Source: Macquaria australasica
Lineage: Eukaryota > Chordata > Actinopteri > Centrarchiformes > Percichthyidae
Direction of reading: 5' to 3'
Assembly (NCBI GenBank): GCA_005408345.1
Contig: SEMN01000643.1
Coordinates: 62,001-126,000 of the forward strand
DNA: 64,000 nt
Under the pieces are notes generated by a model. That model worked only from the letters and a program-made list of their open reading frames with translations. It had not been told where the DNA came from and made no database searches. The position numbers were made by a program, and so were the translations under genes. Shown here in pieces: positions 32,577-43,539 of this stretch (its first letter is position 1; every line of letters begins with the position of its first letter).

Positions 32577-32785
32577 TGTAACATCCCGTTAGTCTTTGTC
32601 TGTTGTGTTTCCTGTTTTATTTTGAAGACTAATCTTGTCGTTTCAGTTCCTGCCCTCGTGTTTCTCCCACTCCTGATTGTCCACACCTGCATCCACTCAC
32701 TTGCCCCTGATTGTGCCTTCAGCCAACCCCATTATATACTCCCCCGTTGTCACTGCTCCCTTGCCAGATTGTCTTTGGCTGATTT
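32577..32785 (+). mobile_element. Start of the gypsy 3' LTR, truncated
   Basis: Directly after the polypurine tract the LTR begins TGTAACATCCCG. ATTATATACT at about 32731 is a likely TATA box. The LTR end and any target duplication are not found; the next sequence belongs to another repeat-like block. Confidence 0.65.
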
Positions 32786-33368
32786 CGAAACTGCCTACTA
32801 TACTATCAGTACGTACTGATTTGGCCAAAATGTAGTGTGCAGTATGCAAGCAAAAGCAAAATCTGCAGTATGCCAGAAATACCCGGATGTCGTACTGATT
32901 AGGAAAAAATCTCCAGTATGCATCGGACCAGTCTACCTCGCATACTGTGTTCCACAATGCAAAGCGGTGGAACGGTCACCAACGGTCACCGTTTTTTATG
33001 TGTGTGTTTTTCCAACTTTATTTACACGGTCAACATTGTTGAAATGACGGACAGCAACACTACCGCATCAGTGGTTGACAGGGAGGAATATAAATAGAAG
33101 TACCACTTATAACATTTCTTTCAAATTTAATCATGTGCAAGCAGAAATTGTGACAAGACAGTTATTATACAGTTATTACTTTTTGTTTTCAGAGCTTAAG
33201 AGGATGCTATTGCAGTGGTTTGCCGTTAGCTCTACTATTGTTTACTTCCGCTTTTCAAAACCGGAAACCAGCTAAACCTGGCCTAGCATACTGCAAAATA
33301 AATCAATTTAACAGTTTCATACTGCATACTACAGATGAACGCAGTATGTAGTACATAATGATGTTTAC
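32786..33368. repeat. Possible MITE with GTATGCAGTA-type words
   Basis: The left part (CTACTATACTATCAGTACGT, TGCAGTATGCAAG, CAGTATGCATC) and the right part (CATACTGCATACTACAG, GCAGTATGTAGTAC) carry related inverted words. That is a pattern I associate with common fish MITEs. Exact termini cannot be set. A 10-bp direct repeat AACGGTCACC occurs twice at about 32971-32990. Confidence 0.35.
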
Positions 33369-33492
33369 TGTTATAAAAGCTCTCCTTCTCAGACAGGTGT
33401 TCAAGGCCCTGAAGGTGTCCTTATAGATGATGACACTATGAGGAGACCTTCAGGGCCTGAAAACCTGTCTGAGAAGGAGAGCTTTTATAACA
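33369..33492. repeat. Long near-perfect inverted repeat (about 52-bp stem)
   Basis: Arms 33369-33421 and 33441-33492 pair with only two mismatches and one extra base, around a 19-nt loop. The arms start TGTTATAAAAGCTCTCC. If transcribed it would fold into one long hairpin RNA. It may be a tiny foldback transposon; no coding sequence. Confidence 0.9.
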
Positions 33493-33659
33493 GCATAAGT
33501 AGTTTATCAAAGAAAATATGAAAAGATAACATCGTAGGTATTACCACTCATTTATTTATGTTCTGTTAATAATATACCTGTCACATTTACAATTGTAACT
33601 TTCATCAGCAAACACCCAGCATACATACTTACTCTGCAGATATCTTTCACCAATACCCA

Positions 33660-34490
33660 ATACCCAAAGCTCATGACCATAGGTGAGGGTAGGAATGTAG
33701 ATTGACTGGTAAATCGAAAGCTTTGCCCTCCGGCTCAGCTCCCTCTTCACCACAACGCCCGCGATACAACGCCCGCATTACTGCTGATGCTGCACCGATC
33801 CGCCTGTCCATGTCATGCTCCATTTTACCCTCACTTGTGAACAAGATAGATAGAGATATTTGAACTCCTTCGTCTGGGGCAGTAACTCACTTCCAACCCA
33901 AAGGGGGCAATCCACCGTTTTCTAGCAGAGAATCATGGCCTCTGACTTGGACGTGCTGACTCTCATCCCAACCGCTTCACGCTCGGCTGCAAACCGCCCC
34001 AGTGCCTGCTGAAGGTCACAGCCCGATGAAGCCAACATAACCACATCATCTGCAAAGAGCAGAGATGCAATTCTGAGGTCACCAAACCGGACACTCTCCT
34101 CCCCCTGGTTGTGCCTTTTGATCCTGTCCATGAATATCATAAACAGAATTGGTGACAAGGGGCAGCCCTGGCGGAGTCCACCAACTGAAAACATGTTTGA
34201 CTTCGTGCCAAGAATGCGGACACAGCTCTCACTTGTAGCAGCGACCCCGGTACCCCATACTCCCGCAGTACGCCCCACAGGACCCCCCGGGAGACACGGT
34301 CAAAAGCCTTCTCCAAGTCAACAAAACACATGTACACTGGATGGGCAAACTCCCATGAACCCCTCAGCAGCCTTGCAAGGGTAAAAAGCTGGTCCACTGT
34401 GCCACGGCCAGGACAGAATCCGCATTGCTCCTCCTGGATCTGAGTTTTGACAATCGGTCGGAGTCTCCTTTCCAGCACCCTGGAATAAAC
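33660..34490 (-). mobile_element. Rex3 (RTE clade) LINE reverse-transcriptase segment
   Basis: The minus strand reads, in order, a QEEQCGFCPGRGTVDQLF block, YMCFVDLEKAFDRV, LREYGVPGSLLQ, GLRQGCPLSPILFMIFMDRI, FADDVVMLA, and, after frameshifts, the RELSRRAKLSIYQSIYIPTL TYGHELWV block. The DNA at 34150 (GGTGACAAGGGGCAGCCCTG) matches the Rex3 degenerate PCR primer site as I recall it. The copy ends abruptly after TYGHELWV near 33660 and is fused at 34490 to an L1 piece of the same orientation. The 3' tail is lost. Confidence 0.85.
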
Positions 34491-34499
34491 TTAAAAATT

Positions 34500-35515
34500 A
34501 TGCCTGGTTCTATGAAGCATTTCTGCAAGCTTCTTTTGAGACCAACCAGTCAAACGCAGCCCTAACAGTGAGGATTTCCTTGTAGAGATCAGGGTTAGGT
34601 GAAGAGGCATAATTTGATTCAAGGTCTGATAAAAGCTGGCCAAGCTTAGCCCTGTTTTCAACATCCTGCCTTCTCTGAAAAGCTGTATAAGAAATGATCT
34701 CGCCTCTCAAATAAGCCTTAAATGATTCCCAGATAATGACAGCTGAGACGTCAGGTGTTACATTAGCATTAATAAATATATCCATTTGAGTTGCTATGAA
34801 AGTCACAAAATGAGTGAGTGAGTCAGTGAGTTAAAGCGCCAGGGTAAACATGAAACAGACCCTCCTGGGATGGAGAGGTCCATCGTAATTGATTCATGAC
34901 CAGAAATAAGAATGGGACTGTATGAGCAGCAAACTGAGGGGAGGAGTCTGTTATCCAAAAGGAAGAGATCAATACGTGAAAATGAGTGGTAAACAGGGGA
35001 GAAAAAGGAGTACTTAGTGGATTTGGGGTTAAAAAAGCACCACACGTCTGAGATGGAATATTGGTCAGTGAAAGAGAGGACTGCCTTGGCAGATTTAGAT
35101 AAAACAACAAATCCAGTTGAGGAGCGGTCAAGAACAGGGTCTAGACAGCAGTTAAAATTCCCCCTCAGAGTGAGATGTTGAGAACCTAATTTGGGGAGAG
35201 AAAAAATTCTTGAAGAAATTCTCATCATCCCAATTTGAACCATAAACATTGGCGAGGGTCTGAAAACTGTTATGAATCCTGCCTGTGATAATAACAAAGC
35301 GCCCCAGAGGATCAGCAATAACCTCAGATACAGAGAAAGGTACCGATTTGTGTATCAGTATTGCAACACCCCGAGATTTGTATGGAAATGTAGAATGAGC
35401 TGATCTAAAAGTCTTAAGTGGGTCTCCTGTAAGAAAGCAATTTTGGTGCCTAAGTGGTTTAAGTGAGAAAGGACCTTATTGCATTTCATAGGTGAGTTAC
35501 ATTCCAGCTAGAAAA
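34500..35515 (-). mobile_element. L1-like LINE: endonuclease C-terminal half and linker
   Basis: The minus strand reads KIAFLQETHLR (near 35440), ITGRIHNSFQTLANVYG, LRGNFNCCLDPVLDRSS, SISDVWCFFNPKSTKYSFFS, HSFSRIDLFLLDN and ISGHESITMDLS. These are the apurinic endonuclease motifs of L1; the DH of the final SDH motif is altered to GH. The linker follows (MTFIATQMDIFINANVTPDV...IIWESFKAYLRGEIISYT). Frameshifts lie near 34800 and 35320. It complements the L1 reverse transcriptase at 26690 in content but is a separate, inverted copy. Confidence 0.8.
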
Positions 35516-36039
35516 TCGCAGAGCACCGAGAGGTACAAGAACACTACTAACAGACATTAATCCACTAAGAGGTAATTACTGGGATCAGAGAAGGAGTAAA
35601 AGGTTATACATATCAAAAACAACCCACCCACCCACCCCCTCTAAGGCGTCTCCTCAAATGAGATGTCAGCAGTACCCTTACCTTTGACACTTAACTACTA
35701 ATAAACCTGCATTCCTAACTAAAAACAAATGAGGAAACAAATGTCATACTTTCATTTAAGTTTCTGTAAATACTTAATCGAGGGCTGTTTCTAAAATGTT
35801 TTTGTAATTTTCTTTTAAAACTTTCCCTAGACAGCATGCATTTATTTTGGCCTTCTTTTGACAACATCAATTCATTTTACGACTATATTAAGTTAAACTG
35901 TCATTTCTCCCTCCACGCCTCCAGAAACAAAATTCTGCATTACAAACATCAAACACTGGATAAATATTAAGGATAACAAGTTTTTCATTCCCAGGTTTAA
36001 GAAGCAAATTTCTGCATTAGAAACATTAAAATCTTTTTA
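35516..36039. other. No gene recognised
   Basis: AT-rich spacer between two LINE fragments. Confidence 0.3.
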
Positions 36040-36480
36040 AAATGAAGGATGTTCAACGATTCAAGGTTTTTTTAAATCTGCGATTATACAATAAGTTTGC
36101 ACAATGAAAAGCAGTTGTTGTCCCCTCCAGGCTACACACTCAGAAAACGTATAATGCCATGCCAGTTTGTAGTGTTTCCTGTCAGAATGCTCTCTATTGT
36201 CTTCTGTAAAAGTTAACAAGAACTTGTCACAGGAATTTTACCTTGTTAAGTTTCCTTAAGAAATACAGTGTTCTTTACCAGAGTGGTGATGTGTGATGTC
36301 CTTGACAGGTTATCTGTGATGCTGATTCCCAGGAACCAACAAGTCTTCACCGTGTGTCTTTGCCTTCTTTTTCCTAAAATCAACAATCTGCTGGTTTTGC
36401 TGACATTGAGCAGTAGGTTGTTCTCTGTTGTAGCAGTAAGTCTCACACAGCAGCACCAAATACATAGGCCTCTATACAAA
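36040..36480 (-). mobile_element. CR1/Rex1-like LINE reverse-transcriptase fragment
   Basis: The minus strand reads ENNLLLNVSKTSRLLILGKR, GISITDNLSRTSHITTLVK and, further on, ESILTGN.TNW. These are the palm C-terminal and thumb regions of CR1-type LINEs. Stops and frame changes occur from about 36240 on. A related C-terminal segment lies in the first coding intron of the rell2 gene at 55690-55905. Confidence 0.6.
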
Positions 36481-38395
36481 TTGGTACAAATTTAAGTAGA
36501 GAGATGATACGCAAGTTCGGCTATAAGTTAAATTCTGTTATTTAGTATAAATATTAATTTTTTCTAACATTAAATTCACCTCGGGGCACCCTTGAAAAAG
36601 GGAAAAAGATAGCCAATTAATTAATTTAGTCTCAGTCTAAAGGTTGCTACAGAGTTCTTGACTTGTGTACAGTGACCTTAATACTTAATACACACAAACC
36701 ACATAGTAATCAAGTTCTTTATAAATGAAAGATTTATTAAACTACTAACTACACAAACAGCTATAACTACTAGACATACCAATGAATGAATAAATGCAAC
36801 AGTCTGTAGGAAAGCAGGAAAATAAAGACCCGTACACTCTGTTCTGCCATGTGAAAGTGATCCAGTTACTCAGAGCTCCCAGGGCTTCTTAATGATCAAG
36901 TCCAGTCAGAGCTCTGAGGAAATGCTAGGTGCAAAACAAACACTCTTAATTATGGAAGTGCAACTGACTATCTCTTGAAAATGAGGACACTTGGCTGTTT
37001 TTAACTATTTTGGATGTATTATGAAGCAGTTTTGTGTGTAGTAATAAAACAAAGAAAATATGTTACTTGCATAAACAGTAAACAGAGAAAATATTTCAAC
37101 AAAACATAGGCTTACAGTATATATACATGGTCTGTTGTTAATGGTTGAGTAGGCAGTATTGTTATGGTGTCATTGGCCAACAAATCTATAATAACCGTGC
37201 AGCATATTGTAATTCAAGTGGTCTGAGAGCAGACCTCTACTTCAGCCCCCCCTCTTGGCTCTGTTTTCAGGCTTCAGAAAATCTATCCCATGACGGTAGA
37301 CTTTAGCCTATCACAGGTTATTTCAGAGAGACGGTGCTTTTGTATTGGCTGTTCTACAAATGAAGACATGCGTACACGTCCCTTCAGATGGTGATAGCCT
37401 GATTCAATGGTTTAATCCTGCAACTTGTGATAAATGTCCAATACCTCCTTTACCTGCAGCAACACGTCCCTCCACACGGAGCTTCAGGCTTATTAGCTCA
37501 AGTTGTGGGTTTGGTGGGAGGGGCTTAGCGGAGTGATATGAGGCAGCAGAGAGAGAGGAGGAAGGTTTTGCACAGGTTGCACAGATTTTGCCTGGGCTGA
37601 CGTTAGATTCCTGGCCTGAATAATTATCCCAGTCCACCCCTGACTCCAACTTCATCTACCCATGTGCAGTGGTAGTGTATGGCTTGGTTGGTCTACAGCT
37701 CCACTTTTGAATGTCACGCTCTCCCGCTGACCTGGTCCAACACAGGCCTCCACATCCCAACAGCATGATGCAGTGCAGTGTAGTGATGATCTGAGTTCAG
37801 TAGCAGATCCGCCATTCAGTATCCCCATTGGTATTCAACATAAGGCTGTCACTGTCCAGAGATCAGTGGGAGAGCTCTGTCACACGTCACATCACTCATG
37901 TGAGCACACCTTGCGAGTGTGCCAGCAGCTAGCTGTTGCTGTTGTTTTTTCCAGTCTAAAATTAGAAAGCCGTTAGTTAAGTAAGTTGGGAAATTGTATT
38001 GTGGATCAATTTGTTTTCAAACATCCTCAGACAGAAGAGGTGCTGCTGGATAACAATTTTTCATCAACACCTGAGGGGGAAGAGGACAAGCACGTGTTTT
38101 GCGCAATGTGTTTTGACTCTTAAGCTGTTGTGATCTGGGTAGACTGTTTAATGACAACTCAGGAAAATGTGCAGTGTTTTTTGGAAGTTTGCCTTGGCCA
38201 CACGCTGGTCACATATTAGTCTACTGTATCTGCTGTATTTTCACTGTGATCCCCTCTGTTTCTGTATGTGTGTGTGTGTGAGGAGTGTGATATGTAATTT
38301 CATAACGTCCTCATACCTAAACAACAGAATAGGTTGTTTGCCAGTGACTCCCAAAACGACATATATGACTGTTGGAGAGTACCAGCGACAGGCGT
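36481..38395. other. No gene recognised
   Basis: Nearly 2 kb without a supported feature. A short TG run lies at 38267-38280. The overlapping frames at 37345-37655 and 37773-37976 have no domain. Confidence 0.3.
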
Positions 38396-38429
38396 ACTGA
38401 CCATCCATCCACCTCGATGGATGGTCAGT
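38396..38429. repeat. Short perfect hairpin
   Basis: ACTGACCATCCATC and GATGGATGGTCAGT are exact complements (14-bp stem) around CACCTC. Confidence 0.85.
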
Positions 38430-38764
38430 CCTCCCTACGTGGACTTTGTCACTCTTTATACTACCTCACCTGACTTCCTCCTTTGCTCCTGTCATGATTA
38501 CTACAGCCACTAGAGGTCACCGCCTAACAATGAACGTAAATATGGGTCGTAATAAGCTGCTTGCACAGAGGGGCATATATTTGGGGAAGGCAGTCTGGAT
38601 AATGTGTACAATGGGTGGGGTTTGTAGTGGACGGGTGTGCCTGACAACATGAATGAGTTGAGATAACATGAAGGGTATTGTCTGAACTCAGTAGTAGTGA
38701 CCGTCCACGTCTGTTGCTCTCTGTAATTTTGCATGTGAAAAAATCGTTCTTCAATCATCTAACC
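38430..38764. other. No gene recognised
   Basis: Spacer before the hAT-like left end. Confidence 0.3.
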
Positions 38765-39894
38765 CAGCCTTTCTCAACCAGTGCGCCGTGGCCCAATGGT
38801 GGGCCTCAGAGCGCCATCTAGCCGGCCGTGGAGGCAGTGGTACTGCCAAATGGTTAGGTTAAAATTAGAAATTTTTTTTTTTTTGGTAATTTACAAAGCT
38901 AGTTATTTTTAGATCTAAATCTGCTCAAGGATTCACATAAATAAAAAAAAGTCAAATTAAAATGCATAATTTCAATGACCAGTTACGTCTGAATATCACC
39001 ACGCCAATCATGGTACATCATCAAGTAGAGACAAACCTGTTTTGCCACTGTTAGCTAGCTAACGTTCCCTCGGATGCAGTGACACAAAATGGATTGGTTT
39101 ATAAGACGAAAAAGTGATGTGGGAGACAACCCTGCGCACAGTATAAGCTCCAAAACGTTTGGTGAGGAACTATGACCCTGAATAGATTAAAAAAAGAACC
39201 TCTGCCGCCGCCACTGCATCTACCTATAATCCTTCTCTTTACCCAGTCTATCTGACATCACCATTCAAACTTCTGACTCCCTCATATTCACACTCTGGAG
39301 AAAGAAACTGACCAGCTGGGAGCTTCATTCCCCATCTACATTTTCTGTCTAGACTCCTACCTCAGCCCATACAAACCGCTGGCCAAATACATCAGTTCCA
39401 GGTACCTTGCCTCAAGACCCACTCTCTCTCACCGAAACAGGGAGAATGGCCACTCAGTTCTGGTTTCACAAGCATTTTCACCAGATCCTCTGCATTTTTG
39501 GCCTGTCTTCAGAGCACTATTCCAGCCATTCTTTCCACACCTCTAATCACCTGTCAAGCTTACTTATACCTGGTCAACCCATTCTGTCCTGTTTTCTCCA
39601 CCCATCCTCCCTTGCCCTCCTCCTCATCCATTAACCTCCCTACCTCATCCCTCCCTCTGCCCATCCCTATTCACATCCATTCATCCTCTCTTCCCTCCTT
39701 TCATCCCCTCCTATTAAATCCCGTGCATACCTCTCCCATCTCTTCTTTTCCAGGTACTGTCTGTGGCCTGTAATTGACTCGGGTGACTCAGCTCTCAAGA
39801 CGGATCCCACACTGAGCCTCCTCCTCCCTCCCTGGCCTTCAATATATCCCATCAAATCAGGATTGGTCTGATAAATAAAAGTTGAGAAAGACTG
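38765..39894 (+). mobile_element. hAT (Charlie-type) element remnant
   Basis: The left end CAGCCTTTCTCAAC and inverted right end CAGTCTTTCTCAAC match at 13 of 14 positions. GTGCGCCGTGGC near the left end is typical of Charlie-type hAT termini. At 39089 an ATG opens MDWFIRRKSDVGDN...ISSKTF, resembling the N terminus of hAT transposases, but it stops after about 25 codons. No 8-bp duplication is visible; the right side is occupied by a SINE. A foreign tyrosine-recombinase piece lies inside. Confidence 0.6.
39295..39620 (+). mobile_element. Tyrosine recombinase fragment (DIRS/Ngaro/Crypton-like)
   Basis: The plus strand reads a PLAKYISSR block, then, one frame over, DPLSLTETGRMATQFWFHKH FHQILCIFGLSSEHYSSHSF. 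This matches the catalytic C-terminal half of eukaryotic tyrosine recombinases. The box-II H-x-x-R appears as HSFH, so the arginine is lost, and the downstream nucleophile Tyr region is not readable. It is followed by a C/T-rich stretch to about 39770. Confidence 0.6.
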
Positions 39895-39900
39895 GCAGAT

Positions 39901-40290
39901 CCATCCATCCATTATCTATATCCGCTTATCCTTAGAGGGTTGCGGGGGGCTGGAGCCGATCCCAGCTGACATTGGGCGAGAGGCGGGGTCCACCCTGGTC
40001 AGGTTGCCAGTCAATTACAGGGCTGACACATAGAGACAGACAACAATTCACGCTCACAGTCACACCTACAGGCAATTCAGAGTTGTCAATTAACCTAACC
40101 TGCATGTCTTTGGATTGTGGGAGGAAGCTGGAGTAGCTACCCGGAGAGAAACCACGCAGGCACAGGGAGAACATGCAAACTCCACGCAGAAAGGTCCCAG
40201 CCGGCCGGTGAGTTTGAACCCAGAACCCTGTGAGGCGCTGCACCATCGTGCTTCACCACCATGGTGTACCACCATGCCTCTGCAGATTGG
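39901..40290 (-). mobile_element. V-SINE-like SINE, near full length
   Basis: It is the inverted relative of the copy at 13005. From 40290 down it shows a tRNA-like head with a box-B GGTTCAAACTC, the conserved core GGAGTTTGCATGTTCTCCCT, GACATGCAGGTTAGGTTAAT, and the end GGATAAGCGGATATAGATAA plus GGAT repeats at 39901-39913. It lies directly against the right end of the hAT remnant. Confidence 0.8.
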
Positions 40291-41169
40291 CAGATGAAAA
40301 GCTTAATTTAAACAAAGAATAAAAGGTTTAGAAAATCCCAAGGGTTTGAGGACTCAAAACACACGAAAACATGATCATAATCATAAGGGGAGTGAGTCAA
40401 GATGGGAACGTGTTGATTAAATGCAAAAAAGGCAAAGTAATTATAGTCTTAAGCAGGTAGTCAAGACCAAAGGCAATAGCATATCAAATCTGTACAGGCC
40501 ATTGGATAAAATGAGTAATTTCAGGGATTCCTGTGTGAAAGTACATTTCAAGAAGGCTCATTTAAGGACAGAATAGAATAGATACAGTAGAATACTAAAG
40601 GATACAATGAGCTGGCATAGCTACACAGTGGCAAAAAAATCAAGATAAAGCTTTTTAGTAGATCCTATGATAGTGTTCTTATCTGATGTGATGATTTGTT
40701 GGCTTGAATGGCCTAAAAGCACTCAGTGTCCCTAGTGTAGGCCCACCTCTGAAATAAATGTGTATTCAATCATTTAAAAAAAACAAAAAAAAAACAACTA
40801 ATCATTACTGATACCAACATACAAACCTATACCATGCAAACCTATGTTTTGTAGTAAGGATATCTTACCCCTAAATAGTTTAGTTTTCTTAGTTTTTTAT
40901 CAATTCATGGGGAAGGGTTTAGTGAGGCTCTAGTTATAAATTTTTCTAAAACAATCAGTCAATTAATCAATTTAGCTGATCAACAGAAAATGTAATTATG
41001 GTTTTAATTGTACTGACCTTATACCATATGGATAATCATTTAATTTAATAATTACATTGTAAAATATTTTGTGTGCTGGATATGGGTGCAGGGTGAAACC
41101 TATTTAAAATTGGCACAGCATATTTCAGTCCATGTGAAGCTGAGTGGATCTCAGCTGACACTCTCTGGA
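40291..41169. other. No gene recognised
   Basis: AT-rich sequence with an A run near 40773-40795. Confidence 0.3.
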
Positions 41170-41379
41170 TAAACAAGAGTTAAATTGTAACTTGCAGCAG
41201 GAGTAGCCTATGGCGCAGACAGACAGATGCCTCCCAGTTTTCTGTCATTCTGCTCTCCTCAGCAGACTGCCGCATCCTCCTGCTCAGGCAGAGGACACGG
41301 AGTATTCTGCAGCCATGGGACAGCATCTCACCAGCAGGAATACAGGAGAGGACCGGGCTGTGTCCCTGCCTGACTGAAG
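41170..41379 (+). other. Candidate 5' leader exon (rell2?)
   Basis: A less AT-rich stretch ends in CTGAAG followed by GTGAGC, a strong splice donor at 41380. It contains GCCATGG at 41312-41318, a strong start context, opening a 20-codon frame that stops at 41377, two bases before the donor, so it would be an upstream ORF and not the main protein. The next plus-strand acceptor with a coding exon is at 55309, which is why I link it to rell2. There is no transcript evidence. Confidence 0.3.
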
Positions 41380-41386
41380 GTGAGCA

Positions 41387-42329
41387 TCCTGGCTACATGT
41401 TTCTGTTTTGCAGTGCCCACGGGGACCAGTAGTCTTAATATGGACTCCTGACTCATGAAGTATTTAACCTTCAGGATGCAGATATAGCCTATGGTATAAC
41501 CGTGTGCTCAATGTTGGCTCAATGAAAGGACCGCTTTCCTTTGGGTGATCGCAATGTGCCTGCACAGATGAAGATGACGGTTTGGTTTGGGTGTTATTTA
41601 CTGGATGGCGAGGATGTTGCAGTGAATCAGCGTTACTGTAGGCTACGTGATACTTTAGACCTGATGTAAGCCGTACTGTATCCTGCATTTAAAATGACAC
41701 GCCAAACCCAATTGAAAACTTTAGCACTTGAATGTTTTCTGACTTGTCGGAAGGTATACTTACACAATAGAATAAAACCCGAGATATTTTAGGAATGACT
41801 GTAGTCGACTGGTAAATTCGGCTACATATGAACTTTAGAAATGTGTTGCTTGTTGTCGGAAGTCTTCCACGAAAACACTGCAACTCACTTGGCCAGTTGC
41901 AAACAGCGTTCTAATGGTAAGGTAAATTAAATTAGGAAATGACGATTAATAGATTTAGCTTTAGCCGAATTGAAGGACAGCGCCGTGTGAATGAATTAAA
42001 GTATGCCGATGCTTTTTTTAAGAGGGGGGGTTCAGCCCCGGCACATAGGCTAGGCCTACGCTCTTCAATGTCATCAGGGGACGCTTAACTTCACACATCA
42101 ACAATATAGCTGAATATCTTTACACTTTTCTCGGTCTTAATAATTCAAACAATGACTAAAACACGTAGTCTTCGTAGCTGTAGAGAACATAGGCATAAAT
42201 GAGGTGATAGTAAGAATTTGCTAACATCAGAACTTTCACGGGGTTGCCCTTTTTTCTGTCAATGGATTTCCTTAAACGCTGCCTAAATTAGCAGATCAGC
42301 GACTGTAATAAAGTCCAGGATTGGTTAGG
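41387..42329. other. No gene recognised (possible promoter-proximal intron)
   Basis: Unique-looking sequence between the two candidate leader exons; no repeat recognised. Confidence 0.3.
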
Positions 42330-42475
42330 CGGACATGCGCGCACCCGAGCAATCATCTGACTGGAGCGAGCGCTCGCCTCGAGTCAACACTGCAACATTC
42401 TTCATTCAGAACGGCCCTTTCTTGGTTATCCGCCATGTGTCTTCGACTTTTCCTCTGTGCGTGACTGTCCAACCA
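42330..42475 (+). promoter_or_regulatory. CpG-rich stretch with a second candidate leader exon
   Basis: GCGCGCACCCGAGC and GAGCGAGCGCTCGCCTCGAG make this one of the few CpG-rich, non-repeat spots upstream of rell2. It ends AACCA followed by GTAAGT, a consensus donor at 42476. A short upstream frame (MCLRLFLCA) lies at 42435-42464. It could be an alternative promoter and first exon. Confidence 0.3.
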
Positions 42476-43539
42476 GTAAGTTATATGTTCTTATCCTGAC
42501 ACTGACAGTAAGAACGGACTGGTTTCCGACGACGGACATTCCTCTGAGTTAATTGATAAACTCCGGAGGGAGTTGACAGGCGCAGTTATTACGTGTAAAC
42601 TTTGGCCGTACCTCTGCTTGATTAAATGTGTTACTGGTACGTAGGAATTGATTGGGCATATGTAAGTATATATTCTGTAATCCTGTTTCTGTTCATAGAT
42701 ATCGTATTGTGCAGTAGTTTCTCCTAAGTTTCTCACGTGTTACTGCCGTATTGAAATGTGACCCAGCCACAGGGTCGCGGGGTCTTTGATGTTGGTAGTA
42801 CTGGTATTAATATGATTGTTAGTGTGCCATTATTATTGCTGATAGTGTTGGAATTGTTGGTAACTTTATCAGCATCAGAACTGAAATTGCTATCACCGTT
42901 TAGCCTAGTTAAATTGTGGTTATCACTGATGTATGTATATTCCTTTCCAATGTGTTTCAGACCACACACCTGCCTTTAATACGTCATACTTGGGTCTGCT
43001 GTGCTGTATTAAGAACAAATCAGTCACTCAACGGTTAAAGCTCTATCCTGTCTCCTGTCCAGTGCCAGTGCTATCTGTAATATTACTCAACCAATTGTCA
43101 GGACAATCATGGTTTGGGCAGAAAACCAGAGGAACATAAATTACATCGTGGCTAGGTAATGCAGGCTAGTTTGACCATTTCCTAGCTATAACATTAATTA
43201 ATGAAAAGGAACTAGCTTGCAGTCTTTGTCTTGCCTCTCAACAAAGAACAAGGCTTCATTTAAGCAAAGAGGAGGAAGCTTACAGACTTCTACGTCAGAC
43301 ATCACCACTGATGAAGGTAATCCACTCATGATTTCATTTCCTGATATAAAAGTACCAAACTGAATGGCCAAGCTAGCAAGTTTATTGTCCCTTGGTGCAT
43401 TTTTAATCTGTTGTCAGATTTGTCATCATCATGTCATGCCATCGCTTCATGTTGCTCTGTCAATTCTCCTCATTTAAATGCAGAGAGGAGCAGAGCAGCT
43501 TGGACAAGATAGTTGAGCAGTGTAGCAGCAGCAAGTGAG
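42476..43539. other. No gene recognised
   Basis: It would be intron. Near 43265-43310 a short frame (RRKLTDFYV-like) may be the N-terminal end of the hAT transposase that follows. Confidence 0.3.

Noticed and set aside
41315..41377. 20-codon ORF in strong Kozak context as a coding gene with an N-myristoylation-like MGQHLTS start
   Set aside because: It stops two bases before a splice donor and has no continuation; better seen as an upstream ORF in a leader, if expressed at all.
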